Shown in pieces: positions 16,593-26,369 of a stretch of 64,000 nucleotides of DNA (its first letter is position 1; the number at the start of each line of letters is the position of its first letter). The DNA is taken from the NCBI RefSeq assembly GCF_000341085.1, contig NZ_ANBA01000002.1, positions 1 through 64,000 on the forward strand, in the 5' to 3' direction. The DNA is from Nocardiopsis ganjiahuensis DSM 45031 (lineage in GTDB: Bacteria > Actinomycetota > Actinomycetes > Streptosporangiales > Streptosporangiaceae). The notes under the pieces were generated by a model that was not told where the DNA came from, searched no databases, and worked only from the letters and a program-made list of their open reading frames with translations. Position numbers and translations under genes: made by a program.

Positions 16593-18485
16593 TTACGGCA
16601 GGTCCACGACCTCGAACTCCAGGAGGTCGGTGAACTCGCGGCCGTAGGGGTCGGTCACGGTCACCTCGGCGATGTGCTGACCGGCGTCGAGGTCGCCGGG
16701 CAGGTCGAACCGCCACAGGTGCATGGTGCGGTCGGCGACACTGCCGCCGTGGACCAGCTGCTGGGAGACCGCGTACGGGTCGGAGTACTCGGCTCCGACG
16801 TTGACCGCTTCCCCCGTCATCTGCTGGGTGCGGGTGGCGTCCTCGGCCGGGCCGCCGTCCAGGCTGACCTCGACGGTCGAGCCGGTGGAGCCGAAGAAGA
16901 CGTTGGTCGTCAGCCAGCTGCCCCCGTCCAGGTCGGCGCGGTCCAGGACCAGGGGCTCGTCCAGTTCCGGCGCCTCACCGACGGGGTCGGAGTTCCACTC
17001 CTGGCGCTCCTCGAACCAGGTGCGGTAGGTGGGGCTGTTGACGCCCAGCTGCGTCTGCACGTCGTCGGGCTCTCCGGTGACGGTGAAGCGCTCCTGGAAC
17101 TCGCTGCCCTCGACGTCCAGGGTCACCACGCCGGGGCGGCCCCCGTCGCGGCCGAGCGCGGTCGGGTATCCGTTGTCGCCGACCTCGCCCGAGTACCAGT
17201 CTCCCGAGATCGCTCCCGCGGTGATGTGCGGGAAGGGCAGGCCCTCGACGCCGAAGAGGTCGCGCCAGCCCTCGACGCCGTCGCCGGTCCTGAGGTTCTC
17301 GATGGTGTGGCTGTGGCCGGACACCGCCACGGCGCTGCGGCCCCGCAGGAGTTCGTGCACCCGGGCGACCTGGTCGACCTGGTGGACCGGGGAGCCCTCG
17401 TCGACGTAGTTGAGCAGGCTGATGTGGCCGGCCACGACGACGAGCTTGTCCCGGTCGACGTTGGCCAGGTCGTGTTCGAGCCAGGTGAGCTGGTCGTCGC
17501 TGATGCGGCCGTTGTAGGACGGGCTGTCCCCGGGGTCGCAGTGCTCCTCGATGCCCTCGGGGCTGTCGGCCCCCGCGGTGCACGGGTGGTCGACGGTGTT
17601 CAGGGCGACGACGTGCGCGTTGCCGACGTCGTAGGAGTAGTACGCGGGTGCCAGCTGCGCGCGGAAGGTGTCGAAGGAGTGCTCGGCGCCGGGGGCGTCG
17701 AAGTCCAGGTCGTGGTTGCCGGGTAGGAAGCGGGCCGGGCCGTTGGTCTCGGCCACCAGCTCCTTGATGTCGGGGTAGAGCGACAGGTCGTCCCCGACGA
17801 CGTCACCGACGAACAGCGTGCCGCAGCCGGCGTAGTCGTCGCGCTCGGACAGGTCCTTGATGGCCCCGGCGCGCGCGTACTCCACCTCCTCCGGGGTGTA
17901 GGTCTGCAGGTCGCCCGCGATGACGCAGCTCTGCGCCTCGGCGGCGGTCAGCTCGCTCTCGACGAGCGGGAAGTTGATCGCGGACGGCAGCGGGCCGGTC
18001 GGTTCGATACCGCCGTAGCGCAGCTCCGGGGAGCCCTCGGGCAGGTGGTTGTAGTGGAACTGCGGGATGTTGTACTCGTCCAGCGGCACCTGGTAGCCCG
18101 AGGGCTGGGTGATCGAGACGGTCATGTTGTCGAAGGCGGGCAGCTCGTAGCCGCCCTCGTCGTCGGTCAGCACCACGTCACGGCCGTTGGTGACCATGAC
18201 CCCGGCCAGGCCGGGTTCGTCACTGCCGCCGGCACTGTCCTGGTCGGTGTCGACGAAGACCCTGCCGGTCACCACCGAGTCGTCGGTGGGACCGTCGGAC
18301 GCCGGGACGACCTCGATCCCGCCGCGGTAGTCGGAGGCGGCGGGATCGACCGTGGGCGACGCGACCACCGAGGCGGGCACGAGGGTGAGGGCGGCGGCCG
18401 TCGAGGCGGTCAGTACGGCGCACAGGGCACGGTGCGCCCGCGGGGAAGGCGGTGTCGGCACAGGTCGGGGGTGTGTCGTGAGCAT
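16593..18485 (-). CDS. Secreted calcineurin-like metallophosphoesterase
   Basis: 630 residues from ATG at 18485, chosen because GGAG lies about ten bases upstream; an in-frame GTG at 18518 has no such site. Residues ~15-45 form a signal peptide (ALCAVLTASTAAALTLVPAS). An N-terminal beta-sandwich (VTGRVFVDTDQDSAGGSDEP) resembles a SdrD-B/carboxypeptidase-regulatory domain. The phosphoesterase metal ligands follow in order: GDLQTYT, GDVVGDD, LPGNHDLD, VVAGHIS and SGHSHTIENL. A C-terminal beta domain ends the protein. Probably acts outside the membrane on a phosphoester or nucleotide; substrate unknown. Confidence 0.88.
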   Translation of the reverse strand: MLTTHPRPVPTPPSPRAHRALCAVLTASTAAALTLVPASVVASPTVDPAASDYRGGIEVVPASDGPTDDSVVTGRVFVDTDQDSAGGSDEPGLAGVMVTNGRDVVLTDDEGGYELPAFDNMTVSITQPSGYQVPLDEYNIPQFHYNHLPEGSPELRYGGIEPTGPLPSAINFPLVESELTAAEAQSCVIAGDLQTYTPEEVEYARAGAIKDLSERDDYAGCGTLFVGDVVGDDLSLYPDIKELVAETNGPARFLPGNHDLDFDAPGAEHSFDTFRAQLAPAYYSYDVGNAHVVALNTVDHPCTAGADSPEGIEEHCDPGDSPSYNGRISDDQLTWLEHDLANVDRDKLVVVAGHISLLNYVDEGSPVHQVDQVARVHELLRGRSAVAVSGHSHTIENLRTGDGVEGWRDLFGVEGLPFPHITAGAISGDWYSGEVGDNGYPTALGRDGGRPGVVTLDVEGSEFQERFTVTGEPDDVQTQLGVNSPTYRTWFEERQEWNSDPVGEAPELDEPLVLDRADLDGGSWLTTNVFFGSTGSTVEVSLDGGPAEDATRTQQMTGEAVNVGAEYSDPYAVSQQLVHGGSVADRTMHLWRFDLPGDLDAGQHIAEVTVTDPYGREFTDLLEFEVVDLP

Positions 18486-18663
18486 GCGGTTTGCTCTCCG
18501 AGACGCTAGGGGCTTCACCGGTCAGGGGGACCGGCGAGCACCACCCTTGTCGACACGGCTGAACGAGGACCCAGGCGCCAGCCAACAGATGACTACGGAT
18601 GGGTGACGCCTGACTCCGTTCAGTGACAACAGCTCGGACTCCGCGCGACTGTCCGTCCGGGGT

Positions 18664-19935
18664 TCAGGACCGCACGCGGGGACGGCGCGTCCGGTAGGTC
18701 AGCCGGCGCAACAGGGTCTCCGCCGGTCCGCGGACGCCGGAACGGTCCATCAGCAGGGCCGCCGCCACGGTGATCAGCCAGATGGTGAGGGCGACCAGCG
18801 CCGCGGACCAGCTCGACAGGTACACGCCCAGCCCCAGGCCCCAGGCGGCCAGGAACGGCGCGAAGAGCACCGACTGGGTGAGGTAGCCGCTGAGGGAGCG
18901 GCGGCCGAGGGCGGCCATCCCTCGCACGGGGAGGCTGTCGCGCGTGCCCCGGACGGTGATCCGGTGCGCGATGAGCCCGAAGAGCGCCGCGTATCCCACC
19001 CCGGTGAAGATCCCGGTGTAGAAGTGCACCGAGGAGAGCACCATGGCGTCGCCGATGTGGAGGGCGCCCACGTGCTGGAGGGCGAGCGCCGCACCGGCGG
19101 CCCACCCGACGGTGATCCCCGCGCCCGCGACCCACCGGAGCAGCGGCAGGTGGCGCGACGGCTCCTCCAGGATCCGGTGCCGTGCGGCGAGGAGTCCGAT
19201 CAGGAAGGCGGTCGGCAGGGCGAGGGTGGACAGGCCGGAGAACAGGCCCACGCCCCAGGCGGGGAGACGGAGCACGGCGGAGAGCAGGTAGGCGGGCTCG
19301 GCGATGCTGGTCCTCTGGAAGTCGGCCGCCGAGAACGCGGGCTCGGCCTGGGAGGCCAGGAGGGCGGAGGCCGCCGAGAGGAGGGTGATCAGGGCGCCCA
19401 GGGCCAGGAGGACCACCACCCAGACCTTGAGTGTGCGGTCGCTGCGGCCGAGGAACAGCGGCACCATGATCAGGCCGATGAGCCCGTAGACCCCCAGGAT
19501 GTCGCCCTGCCACAGCAGGAGGGCGTGCACCGCGCCGAAGGCGAGCAGCCACAGGTGCCGTGTGCGCAGCAGCCTGCGGACCTCCCGGTGCTCCGTTCCG
19601 CGTGCTCTCTGCCGGGCGTGCATCTGCCCGATGCCGTAGGCGAAGAGGAAGCCGAACATGGTGTGCGTCCGGGCGTCCACGACCACGATCGTCAGGGCCT
19701 GGGCGATCCGGTCGGCGAGGTTGCCGTCGGCGGGGTGCAGCATGGCCGCGCCGGCGGGTGCCTCGTAGATGAACCACGGAATGTGGGCCATTGCGATCAG
19801 CAGCAGCATCATTCCGCGGGCGAGGTCCGGTGCCAGGACGCGCTCCGCGACCGGGGTGGAGAGTGCTCGGTCCGGGCGCGTCCGGGATCCGGTGTCGGGT
19901 GTGGAGGGCGGGGCCGCGTCACGGCGGGTCGTCAT
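18664..19935 (-). CDS. DUF418 family membrane protein
   Basis: 423 residues from ATG at 19935 with CTGGAG seven bases upstream; longer in-frame starts lack a site. About ten membrane helices are visible, opening with RVLAPDLARGMMLLLIAMAH, typical of DUF418. The hallmark C-terminal part (MAALGRRSLSGYLTQSVLFA) is intact. The family is related to membrane acyltransferases but its reaction is not established. The upstream region carries a 73-bp element that is repeated before the ABC transporter/two-component genes near 40.1 kb, so the gene is probably in that regulon. Confidence 0.88.
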   Translation of the reverse strand: MTTRRDAAPPSTPDTGSRTRPDRALSTPVAERVLAPDLARGMMLLLIAMAHIPWFIYEAPAGAAMLHPADGNLADRIAQALTIVVVDARTHTMFGFLFAYGIGQMHARQRARGTEHREVRRLLRTRHLWLLAFGAVHALLLWQGDILGVYGLIGLIMVPLFLGRSDRTLKVWVVVLLALGALITLLSAASALLASQAEPAFSAADFQRTSIAEPAYLLSAVLRLPAWGVGLFSGLSTLALPTAFLIGLLAARHRILEEPSRHLPLLRWVAGAGITVGWAAGAALALQHVGALHIGDAMVLSSVHFYTGIFTGVGYAALFGLIAHRITVRGTRDSLPVRGMAALGRRSLSGYLTQSVLFAPFLAAWGLGLGVYLSSWSAALVALTIWLITVAAALLMDRSGVRGPAETLLRRLTYRTRRPRVRS

Positions 19936-19991
19936 CGTGGGCTCCAGGTGGTCGTCATGATGACTCCACCCTCGCCCGACCACGGCCGCCC

Positions 19992-20064
19992 CGGGCAGTG
20001 CGGCCGTGTCACCCTTCTCCCGTGACATTTCCGAGGGCGAACCCGTGACACGGTGTCACTGGTG
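19992..20064 (-). promoter_or_regulatory. 73-bp regulatory element, copy A
   Basis: Contains two dyads: TGTCAC (20007-20012) with GTGACA (20022-20027), and GTGACAcggTGTCAC (20045-20059). Aligned without gaps to 40133-40205, 53 of 73 bases agree by hand count, including the last 13. Both copies lie upstream of a minus-strand membrane-protein gene. Likely an operator, perhaps for the LuxR-type response regulator at 41400; that link is inference. Confidence 0.7.
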
Positions 20065-20162
20065 CCCCGGCCGGGCTCCAGCGGAGTGGGGGCGCACCGC
20101 TGACGCCCGGCACGGAGGACCGCGGAACACAGGGGCACCGGTCGGAACTCCTCGGGCAGGCA

Positions 20163-20194
20163 CCGGGGAGCCGTTTCCTCCACCGGCTCCCCGG
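20163..20194 (-). terminator. Terminator of the M20 peptidase gene
   Basis: CCGGGGAGCCG (20163-20173) pairs fully with CGGCTCCCCGG (20184-20194) across a ten-base loop, directly downstream of the minus-strand stop at 20218. Confidence 0.7.
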
Positions 20195-20217
20195 CCCGGA
20201 GTGGCGTGAGGAGCCCG

Positions 20218-21501
20218 TCAGGAGGCCTCGGTGAGACCGCACCACTCGGCGATGAACAGGGCGATCGACTTGGTGATCCGCCTGACGGACTCGATGTCGA
20301 CGCGCTCGTCGTACCCGTGGATGGCCTCGGAGACCGGGCCGTAGACCAGTGCCGGAATGCCCTGGTAGAGGGCGTAGACCCGGCCGTCGAGGTAGCCGGG
20401 GGTGGTGAAGGTGCGCAGTTCCTCCTCGAACACGGCCCGGTGGGCCCGGCGCAGCGCGTTCTCGGCGTCCGTCCCCTCGGGGAGGACGTAGCCCTCCGCG
20501 TAGAAACCGGTCCGTTCCCCCACCGCCTCGATGGGGTGGCCCGCGTCGTCGGTGGTGGTGCTCCGCAGGACGTCCTGGATCTGCTCCCACGCCTCGTCGG
20601 CGCTCATACCGGGGTAGATCGCTGCGCGGACCTGGAGCTCGCACCAGGCGGGGACGCTGGAGGGCCAGTCACCACCGGTGATGCCGCCGAGGTTGAAGTT
20701 GATGGGGTGGTCCAGGTCCTCGAAGTAGGGGTGCTCCTTCCTCTGCTCGTTCCAGCGCTCCTCGAGCTCGCGCAGCCTTCCCATGACGTGGTGGGCCGCG
20801 TCGATGGCGTTGAAGCCCGCGGACATCTCCCGGGGGTGCGTGGGGTGGCCCGCGACGCGCACGTCGAACCAGATGACGCCGACGTTGGCGCGGACGAGCA
20901 TGTCCTCCTCCGGCTCGGGGATCAGCACCGCGTCGGCCGTGTAACCGCGTTGGATCGTCGCCAGCGCACCGTTGCCGGTGCACTCCTCCTCGGCCACCGA
21001 CTGGAAGTGGATGCGTCCGGCCGGGGCGAACCCGGCCCTGAGCACGGCGTCGTAGGCGAACAGGTTGGCGGCCAGCCCCGCCTTCATGTCACCGCTGCCC
21101 CGGCCGTAGAGCCAGCCGTCGATGATCGGTGCGTCCCAGGGCGACCTGGACCAGGCCTCCACGGGTCCCTCCGGGACGACGTCGACGTGCCCGTTGAGGA
21201 TCAGGGAGCGCCCTTCCTCCGCGGCGGGGGCGTAGGTGCCCACCACGTTCTCGACGCCCTCGTAGGAGACCTTGATCCTGCCCGCGCCGGGGTGGGCGGC
21301 GATCGCTTCGGGGTCGAGCTCCCAGCGGTCCATGGCCAGGCCGCGCTCAGCCATGGCCCGGTACAGGAGGTCCTGTGCGGAGGACTCCTGTGTGCGCAGG
21401 GAGGGGTGGCGCACGAGTTCCTGGGTGAAGGCCAGCTGGGCGTCGAAGGCTTCGTCCACCGCCTGTTCGATGCGTGCGGCGATGTCGGGTGTGAGGCTCA
21501 T
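20218..21501 (-). CDS. M20-family metallopeptidase / ArgE-DapE-like deacylase
   Basis: 427 residues from ATG at 21501, with CAGGAG nine bases upstream; an upstream ATG at 21546 has no site. Zinc-site motifs are present: LNGHVDVVPEG, GRGSGDMKAG and the catalytic VAEEECTGNGA. The dimerisation domain and the last histidine (YGPVSEAIHGYDERVDI) follow. Family members remove acyl groups from amino acids or cut small peptides. The gene follows an MHS-type transporter by 99 bases on the same strand, so the pair probably takes up and hydrolyses one amino-acid-like substrate. Confidence 0.9.
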   Translation of the reverse strand: MSLTPDIAARIEQAVDEAFDAQLAFTQELVRHPSLRTQESSAQDLLYRAMAERGLAMDRWELDPEAIAAHPGAGRIKVSYEGVENVVGTYAPAAEEGRSLILNGHVDVVPEGPVEAWSRSPWDAPIIDGWLYGRGSGDMKAGLAANLFAYDAVLRAGFAPAGRIHFQSVAEEECTGNGALATIQRGYTADAVLIPEPEEDMLVRANVGVIWFDVRVAGHPTHPREMSAGFNAIDAAHHVMGRLRELEERWNEQRKEHPYFEDLDHPINFNLGGITGGDWPSSVPAWCELQVRAAIYPGMSADEAWEQIQDVLRSTTTDDAGHPIEAVGERTGFYAEGYVLPEGTDAENALRRAHRAVFEEELRTFTTPGYLDGRVYALYQGIPALVYGPVSEAIHGYDERVDIESVRRITKSIALFIAEWCGLTEAS

Positions 21502-21600
21502 GTGCGGAACTCCTGTATCGGACGTCGGGGTGGTCGGTGCGTTCACTGCGGGTGGTGCGCTCGGTAAGGACGTGCGCCCACTGCGGGCGGTGCGGAGGTG

Positions 21601-22923
21601 TCAGCCCTCGTTCCGGGCGTCCTTGACCCGGATCCGCTCACCGGCGGCGCCGCCGAGCGCGGTGACGGCGCAGATGCCGATGAGGACGAGCACGGCGGGC
21701 CAGGAGGCGCCGTCGTCGACGACCAGCAGCGCGGTCGCGATGAGGGGGAGGAAGCCGCTGAAGGCCCCGGCGAGGTTGTAGCCCAGGGAGACGCCGCTGT
21801 AGCGCAGGCGCGGCGGGAAGAGGTCGGCCAGGAGGGTTCCGGTCACGGCGTAGGCGAGCGTGATGAGGCAGATCCCGGTGGTCACCGCGACCGTGATCGC
21901 CCACGGTTCGGCGGTGTCGATCAGCCAGAACAGGGGGAAGGCCGCCGCACCCGTGGCCACGGCGCCGATCACCGTCATGCGGCCGGGCCCGAAGCGCTCG
22001 GCCACGCGACCGGCGACCAGGGTCACGGCGATCTGGAAGACGGCGGCGACGAGCGTCGCGTTCACGACCACCTGGCGGTCGACCTCCAGGACGCTGGAGG
22101 CGTAGGAGACCACGAACGTCGTCATCATGTAGAAGCCGCCGACGCCCAACAGGGCCGCCGCGACCGCCACGAGCAGTCGTCCGCCGGCCTCGCGGAACAG
22201 GGCCAGGGCGGGCACCTTGGCGCGGTCCTCCAGCTCCACGAGCTCCTGGAAGACCGGGGACTCCTCGACCTTGAGGCGGATGTAGAGCGCGATCCCCAGC
22301 AGCGGGAACGCCGCGAGGAACGGGATACGCCACCCCCACGCGTCGAAGTCGGCGCTGGGCAGGAGCAGCACCGCGGAGAAGACCGCGGAGGAGACGAGCG
22401 TGCCCACCGGGGATCCGACCTGGACCAGGGCCGCGTACCGGGCGCGCTGCCGTTCGGGGGCGTGTTCGATGGCGATGGTGATCGCACCGCCCCACTCTCC
22501 GCCCACGGCCAGTCCCTGCAGGAGTCGCAGGACCGCCAGCAGGATCGGTGCCGCGAGTCCGATCGAGAGGTAGTCGGGGAGCAGCCCGATCAGCCCGGTC
22601 GCGCAGCCGATCATGACGATCGTCGTCAACAGCGCCGGACGCCGTCCGTAGCGGTCACCGACGTACCCGAAGACCAGGGCGCCGATCGGCCTGGCGGCGA
22701 ACCCCACGCCGAAGGTCGCCAGGGCCGCCATGAGACCGGCGTTCGGGTCGAGGTCGGTGAAGAACAGGCGGTCGAAGACCAGTGCCGCGGCCATACCGAA
22801 CAGGAAGTAGTCGTACCACTCCAGTGCGGTGCCGACGAAGGCGGCGAAGGCGATCCGTCGCGCGTCGGCGGCGTTGACCGTCGGGGCCCCTGTGCGGGGG
22901 GCGATCTGGTCCGGTTGTGACAT
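21601..22923 (-). CDS. MHS-family MFS metabolite:H+ symporter
   Basis: 440 residues from ATG at 22923, preceded by CGGAGGATCAC. Twelve membrane helices are expected. The metabolite:H+ symporter signature is clear: TALEWYDYFLFG at the start, ARPIGALVFGYVGDRYGRRP between helices 2 and 3, LLQGLAVGGEWGGA and GSPVGTLVSS. Relatives carry shikimate, citrate, proline/betaine or alpha-ketoglutarate. It heads a transporter-peptidase unit and is divergent from a PucR-type regulator at 23054, which is the probable controller. Confidence 0.92.
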   Translation of the reverse strand: MSQPDQIAPRTGAPTVNAADARRIAFAAFVGTALEWYDYFLFGMAAALVFDRLFFTDLDPNAGLMAALATFGVGFAARPIGALVFGYVGDRYGRRPALLTTIVMIGCATGLIGLLPDYLSIGLAAPILLAVLRLLQGLAVGGEWGGAITIAIEHAPERQRARYAALVQVGSPVGTLVSSAVFSAVLLLPSADFDAWGWRIPFLAAFPLLGIALYIRLKVEESPVFQELVELEDRAKVPALALFREAGGRLLVAVAAALLGVGGFYMMTTFVVSYASSVLEVDRQVVVNATLVAAVFQIAVTLVAGRVAERFGPGRMTVIGAVATGAAAFPLFWLIDTAEPWAITVAVTTGICLITLAYAVTGTLLADLFPPRLRYSGVSLGYNLAGAFSGFLPLIATALLVVDDGASWPAVLVLIGICAVTALGGAAGERIRVKDARNEG

Positions 22924-23041
22924 GTGATCCTCCGGGAGATGGACACCGGCCAGTCAGAACATGAACGACCAGGAGATATGTCGCTCATCGTCTTGGAAAA
23001 AACGGACTTTCACAAGCGCACTTCGCCACGAAAAACCTCGT

Positions 23042-23053
23042 TAGAATGTGCAC
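23042..23053 (+). promoter_or_regulatory. -10 box of a leaderless transcript
   Basis: TAGAAT at 23042-23047 lies six bases before the ATG at 23054, so transcription probably starts at the start codon. No clear -35 box. Confidence 0.5.
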
Positions 23054-24184
23054 ATGCACAAGTTCGAGCGGTCCGGTGTCATCGCTCGCTCCGCGGAGGC
23101 CTGCCTGGGGGAACTGGAGGCCGTCGCCTGGCACTACGTCCGCAGCGTCCGCGAACTCACCGGTTACGCCGAGACCGTCATCGGTGACGCGGAGCTGTAC
23201 GGCACGGCCAGGGGCACGCTGAACCTCCTCCTGGGCCTCCTGCAGGGGCAGGAGCGGTTCGAGGAACTGCGGAGCCACTCCCTCGGGGTGGGACGCGCAC
23301 GCGCCCGACAGGGCATCCCCCTGGAGTCACTGCTGCGCGCGGTACGCATGGACTTCCGCTTCCTCTGGGAAGCGATGCGCGGGCACGTTCCGCCCGGGGA
23401 GTTCCTGGAGTTCTCCGAGGAGGTCATCTCGATCTGGGAGGCCGTGGAGATCCACACCACGCACGTGCAGGCCGGGTACACCGACGAGATCGCCCGGGTG
23501 CGGGCGGAACTGGAACTGGAGCACGCGTTCCTCCTCCGCCACCTGTTGAGCGAGTCCAGCACGGACGAACGCCTGCACGCCCAGGCCGCGGAGGCTCTGG
23601 GGCTCCAGGCGGACGGCGTCCACATCGTCTTCGTGGCCAACCGGAACCACGCACGCGATTTCACGGACTGGGTCGGCCGGACCCTGCCCACCACCGTTCT
23701 GCTCCGGCTCGACGGGGTGGAGTTCGGCATCGCCCCCGCCGGGGACGTGACGGGCCCGACCGAGAGGGCGCTCCTGGAGAAGCCCGTCGGGATCTCACCC
23801 AGCGCCCACGGCGTGGGAGAGATCGCCGCGATGTGGCGGGTGGCCCGCGAACTCTCCCACTGGGCCGAGGACGGTGAGGCCGCGACGGTCGGACGCCACT
23901 GGGCCCAGCTGGCACGCGCCCGCCTGAGTCCGGTTTCCGACGCCTTCTCCAGGGACGTCCTCGATTCGCTCGGCCAGTTCTCCGAGCGGGAGGTGGACCT
24001 GCAGATCGAGACCGTGCTGAACTTCCTCAGGATCGGCTCCGTGACCGGGGTTTCACAGAGGATGTTCTGCCATCGGAACACGGTGGTCAACCGTCTGAGA
24101 AGGTTCGCGGACGCCACCGGTCTGGACGTCTCGAAACCGATGGGCGCGTCCGCCGCCCGCCTCGCTCTGGAGGCCGCCCGCTAG
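23054..24184 (+). CDS. PucR-type (CdaR-like) transcriptional regulator
   Basis: 376 residues from ATG at 23054; GTG at 23048 is in frame but would fall inside the promoter spacing. A long helical sensor part (residues 1-240, e.g. RARQGIPLESLLRAVRMDFRF) precedes a C-terminal helix-turn-helix of the PucR type: VLNFLRIGSVTGVSQRMFCH followed by RNTVVNRLRRF. Such proteins often activate purine, amino-acid or sugar-acid use. Here it faces the MHS transporter and M20 peptidase genes and probably controls them. Translation without a leader fits the promoter spacing. Confidence 0.88.
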   Translation: MHKFERSGVIARSAEACLGELEAVAWHYVRSVRELTGYAETVIGDAELYGTARGTLNLLLGLLQGQERFEELRSHSLGVGRARARQGIPLESLLRAVRMDFRFLWEAMRGHVPPGEFLEFSEEVISIWEAVEIHTTHVQAGYTDEIARVRAELELEHAFLLRHLLSESSTDERLHAQAAEALGLQADGVHIVFVANRNHARDFTDWVGRTLPTTVLLRLDGVEFGIAPAGDVTGPTERALLEKPVGISPSAHGVGEIAAMWRVARELSHWAEDGEAATVGRHWAQLARARLSPVSDAFSRDVLDSLGQFSEREVDLQIETVLNFLRIGSVTGVSQRMFCHRNTVVNRLRRFADATGLDVSKPMGASAARLALEAAR

Positions 24185-24270
24185 CCCTGTGGCCAGGGAC
24201 GGCGCTGTCGGAGTCCGCGCGGCGGGTGCGGGCGGGGACGCGGGCACCGGGGTGCCGGACGGTGGGCGCC

Positions 24271-25248
24271 TCAGAGGTCGGTGGGCGTCTTCGCCAGGTC
24301 CCGGATCGGTCCGGCCAGCTCGTTCTCGAAGAAGGTGAAGAAACCCTCCGGGTCGGGTCCGGCGTTGATCAGGGCGAGGTGGTCGAACCCGGCCCCGACG
24401 AACTCCCGGACCACCTTCAGGTGGTTCTCCGGGTCGGGGCCGTACCCGAACACGTCCGCCATGGCGTCCCTGCTGATCAGCGCGGTCGCCGCCTCGAAGT
24501 TCACCGGGTTGGGCAGCTCGGCCTGGACCTTCCAGCCGGTGAGCCCGAAGCGGAAGACCTCGCGCGCGGACTCCAGCGCGGTGCCCTCGTCGGCGGCCCA
24601 GGCCAGGGGCACCTCGCCGTAGCAGGGGCCGTCGCCGCCCTGGGCGCGGTAGGTGTCGGTGAGCGCCGAGCTGGGTTCGGTGGCGAAGAGCCCGTCACCG
24701 GACTCGGCGGCGAGCTTGGCGGCCTCCTCGCCTCCCGCCGCCACCACCACCCGCGGCGGCTCCTCGGGCAGGTCGAACACCCGCGCGTCCTCCAGGACCA
24801 GGTGTTCGCCCTTGTAGGAGTGGTAGCCCCCGGACCACAGCAGCCGCATGATCTCGATCGCCTCACGCAGCATCTCGTGCCGGGTGGACGCGTTGGGCCA
24901 CCCCCGCCCCACCACGTGTTCGTTGAGGCGCTCCCCCGCCCCGACGCCCAGGGTGAAACGGCCCTCGGAGAGCAGCGACGTGGTCGCGGCCGCCTGCGCG
25001 ATGATCGCCGGGTGGATCCGCAGGAACGGGCAGGTCACACCGGTGGCGATCTCGATCCGTTCGGTCCGTTCGGCGATGGCGGCCAGCATCGACCACACGA
25101 AGCCGGAGTGCTGGTGGCTGAACAACCAGGGGTGAAAGTGGTCGCTGATCTCGACGAAGTCGAACCCGGCCTGCTCGGCGCGCACCGCCTGTTCCACCAT
25201 TTCCCGGGGCCCGTAGCCCTCGGCGAAGAGCTTGTAGCCGACTCGCAT
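24271..25248 (-). CDS. F420-dependent LLM-class oxidoreductase
   Basis: 325 residues from ATG at 25248 with AGGAGG seven bases upstream. Luciferase-like TIM barrel: GYKLFAEGYGPREMVEQAVRA at the start, EISDHFHPWLFSHQHSGFVW, the ATGVTCPFLRIHPAIIAQAA block and the LGVGAGERLNEHVVG region. These match the F420-dependent glucose-6-phosphate dehydrogenase-like branch (FGD-like), in which an early aspartate and histidine bind F420. The exact substrate cannot be read; it may oxidise a sugar phosphate or alcohol. Divergent from the SDR at 25462. Confidence 0.9.
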   Translation of the reverse strand: MRVGYKLFAEGYGPREMVEQAVRAEQAGFDFVEISDHFHPWLFSHQHSGFVWSMLAAIAERTERIEIATGVTCPFLRIHPAIIAQAAATTSLLSEGRFTLGVGAGERLNEHVVGRGWPNASTRHEMLREAIEIMRLLWSGGYHSYKGEHLVLEDARVFDLPEEPPRVVVAAGGEEAAKLAAESGDGLFATEPSSALTDTYRAQGGDGPCYGEVPLAWAADEGTALESAREVFRFGLTGWKVQAELPNPVNFEAATALISRDAMADVFGYGPDPENHLKVVREFVGAGFDHLALINAGPDPEGFFTFFENELAGPIRDLAKTPTDL

Positions 25249-25461
25249 GGGTGCCTCCTGCACGTGTTGTCCTGACTGCGCTCGCCCTGACTCCATGTGT
25301 TGCCCTGACCGGGTCGGCCCCCGGGGAAACACCCCGACCGGGAAAACGCCCCCCTTCACCCAGGGAAGGCGCGGCAAAGGATCCGACACGGAGCGCCGGG
25401 GCACGTGTGCGCGCGGTGCCTGTCGGGCAGGGCGGTCCAAGGAAGGGAAAGGAGGACGACC

Positions 25462-26316
25462 ATGAACGACAGACAACCGCCGGCACAGAGCCAGCCGCAC
25501 CCGGGACGCACCGAGCCCATGGACCCGCAGCCGCGCGACGAGATGCGCGAGTACGAGGGCAGGGGCCTGCTCGAGGGACGCCGCGCCCTGATCACCGGAG
25601 GCGACTCCGGGATCGGCCGCGCCGTGGCGGTGGCCTTCGCCAAGGAGGGGGCCGACGTCGTCTTCGGCTACCTGAGCGAGGACGCCGAGGCCCAGCACAC
25701 GGTCGGCCTGGTCCAGCAGGAGGGCCGCCGGGCCGTGGGGGTACGGGGTGATCTGGCGGACGAGTCGCACTGCGCGCACCTGGTCCGACGGGCCGTGGAG
25801 GAACTCGGCGGCATCGACATCCTGGTGGAGCACGCCGCCACCCAGACCCCGGTGGAGAAGTTCACGGACCTGACCACCGAACAGCTGCGCCGCACCTTCG
25901 ACGTCAACGTGATGGGGGTGTTCTGGACGGTCCGTGAGGCGCTCCCGCACATGTCGGAGGGCGGCTCGATCATCATCACCGGCTCGATCAACGGGCTGCG
26001 CGGGAACGACTCGCTGATCGACTACGCCTCCAGCAAGTCGGCCGTGATGAACCTGTCCCTGTCGCTGTCCCAGGTGCTGATGGACCAGGGCATCAGGGTG
26101 AACTGCGTGGCCCCGGGGCCGGTGTGGACACCGCTGATCCCCTCCACGCTCGGGGAGAAGGGCGCCGAGGGCTTCGGCAAGCAGGCACCCATGGGGCGTG
26201 CCGCCGATCCGGACGAGATCGCCCCCTCCTACGTGTTCTTCGCGAGCAACCAGCTCTCGTCCTACTACACGGGTGAGACCCTCACCCCGACCGGTGGCGA
26301 GATCCAGGGAAGCTGA
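25462..26316 (+). CDS. SDR-family oxidoreductase, YdaD/general-stress type
   Basis: 284 residues from ATG at 25462 with GGAGG eight bases upstream. The long N-terminal extension (residues 1-40, PMDPQPRDEMREYEG) followed by LITGGDSGIGRAVAVAFAKEG is typical of the YghA/YdaD branch of short-chain dehydrogenases. EHAATQ replaces NNAG, Ser lies in IIITGSINGL, and YASSK holds the Tyr-Lys pair. In Bacillus the related GS39 protein is induced by general stress. A TPP enzyme of the YdaP type lies 6 kb downstream. Confidence 0.9.
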   Translation: MNDRQPPAQSQPHPGRTEPMDPQPRDEMREYEGRGLLEGRRALITGGDSGIGRAVAVAFAKEGADVVFGYLSEDAEAQHTVGLVQQEGRRAVGVRGDLADESHCAHLVRRAVEELGGIDILVEHAATQTPVEKFTDLTTEQLRRTFDVNVMGVFWTVREALPHMSEGGSIIITGSINGLRGNDSLIDYASSKSAVMNLSLSLSQVLMDQGIRVNCVAPGPVWTPLIPSTLGEKGAEGFGKQAPMGRAADPDEIAPSYVFFASNQLSSYYTGETLTPTGGEIQGS

Positions 26317-26330
26317 CGTCGCACGAGAGC

Positions 26331-26356
26331 GGGCCCGGGGGCGTACCCCCGGGCCC
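26331..26356 (+). terminator. Terminator after the SDR gene
   Basis: GGGCCCGGGGG (26331-26341) pairs with CCCCCGGGCCC (26346-26356) around a four-base loop. The ribosome site of the formate dehydrogenase gene follows at once. Confidence 0.7.
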
Positions 26357-26369
26357 GGGAGGTGTTCCA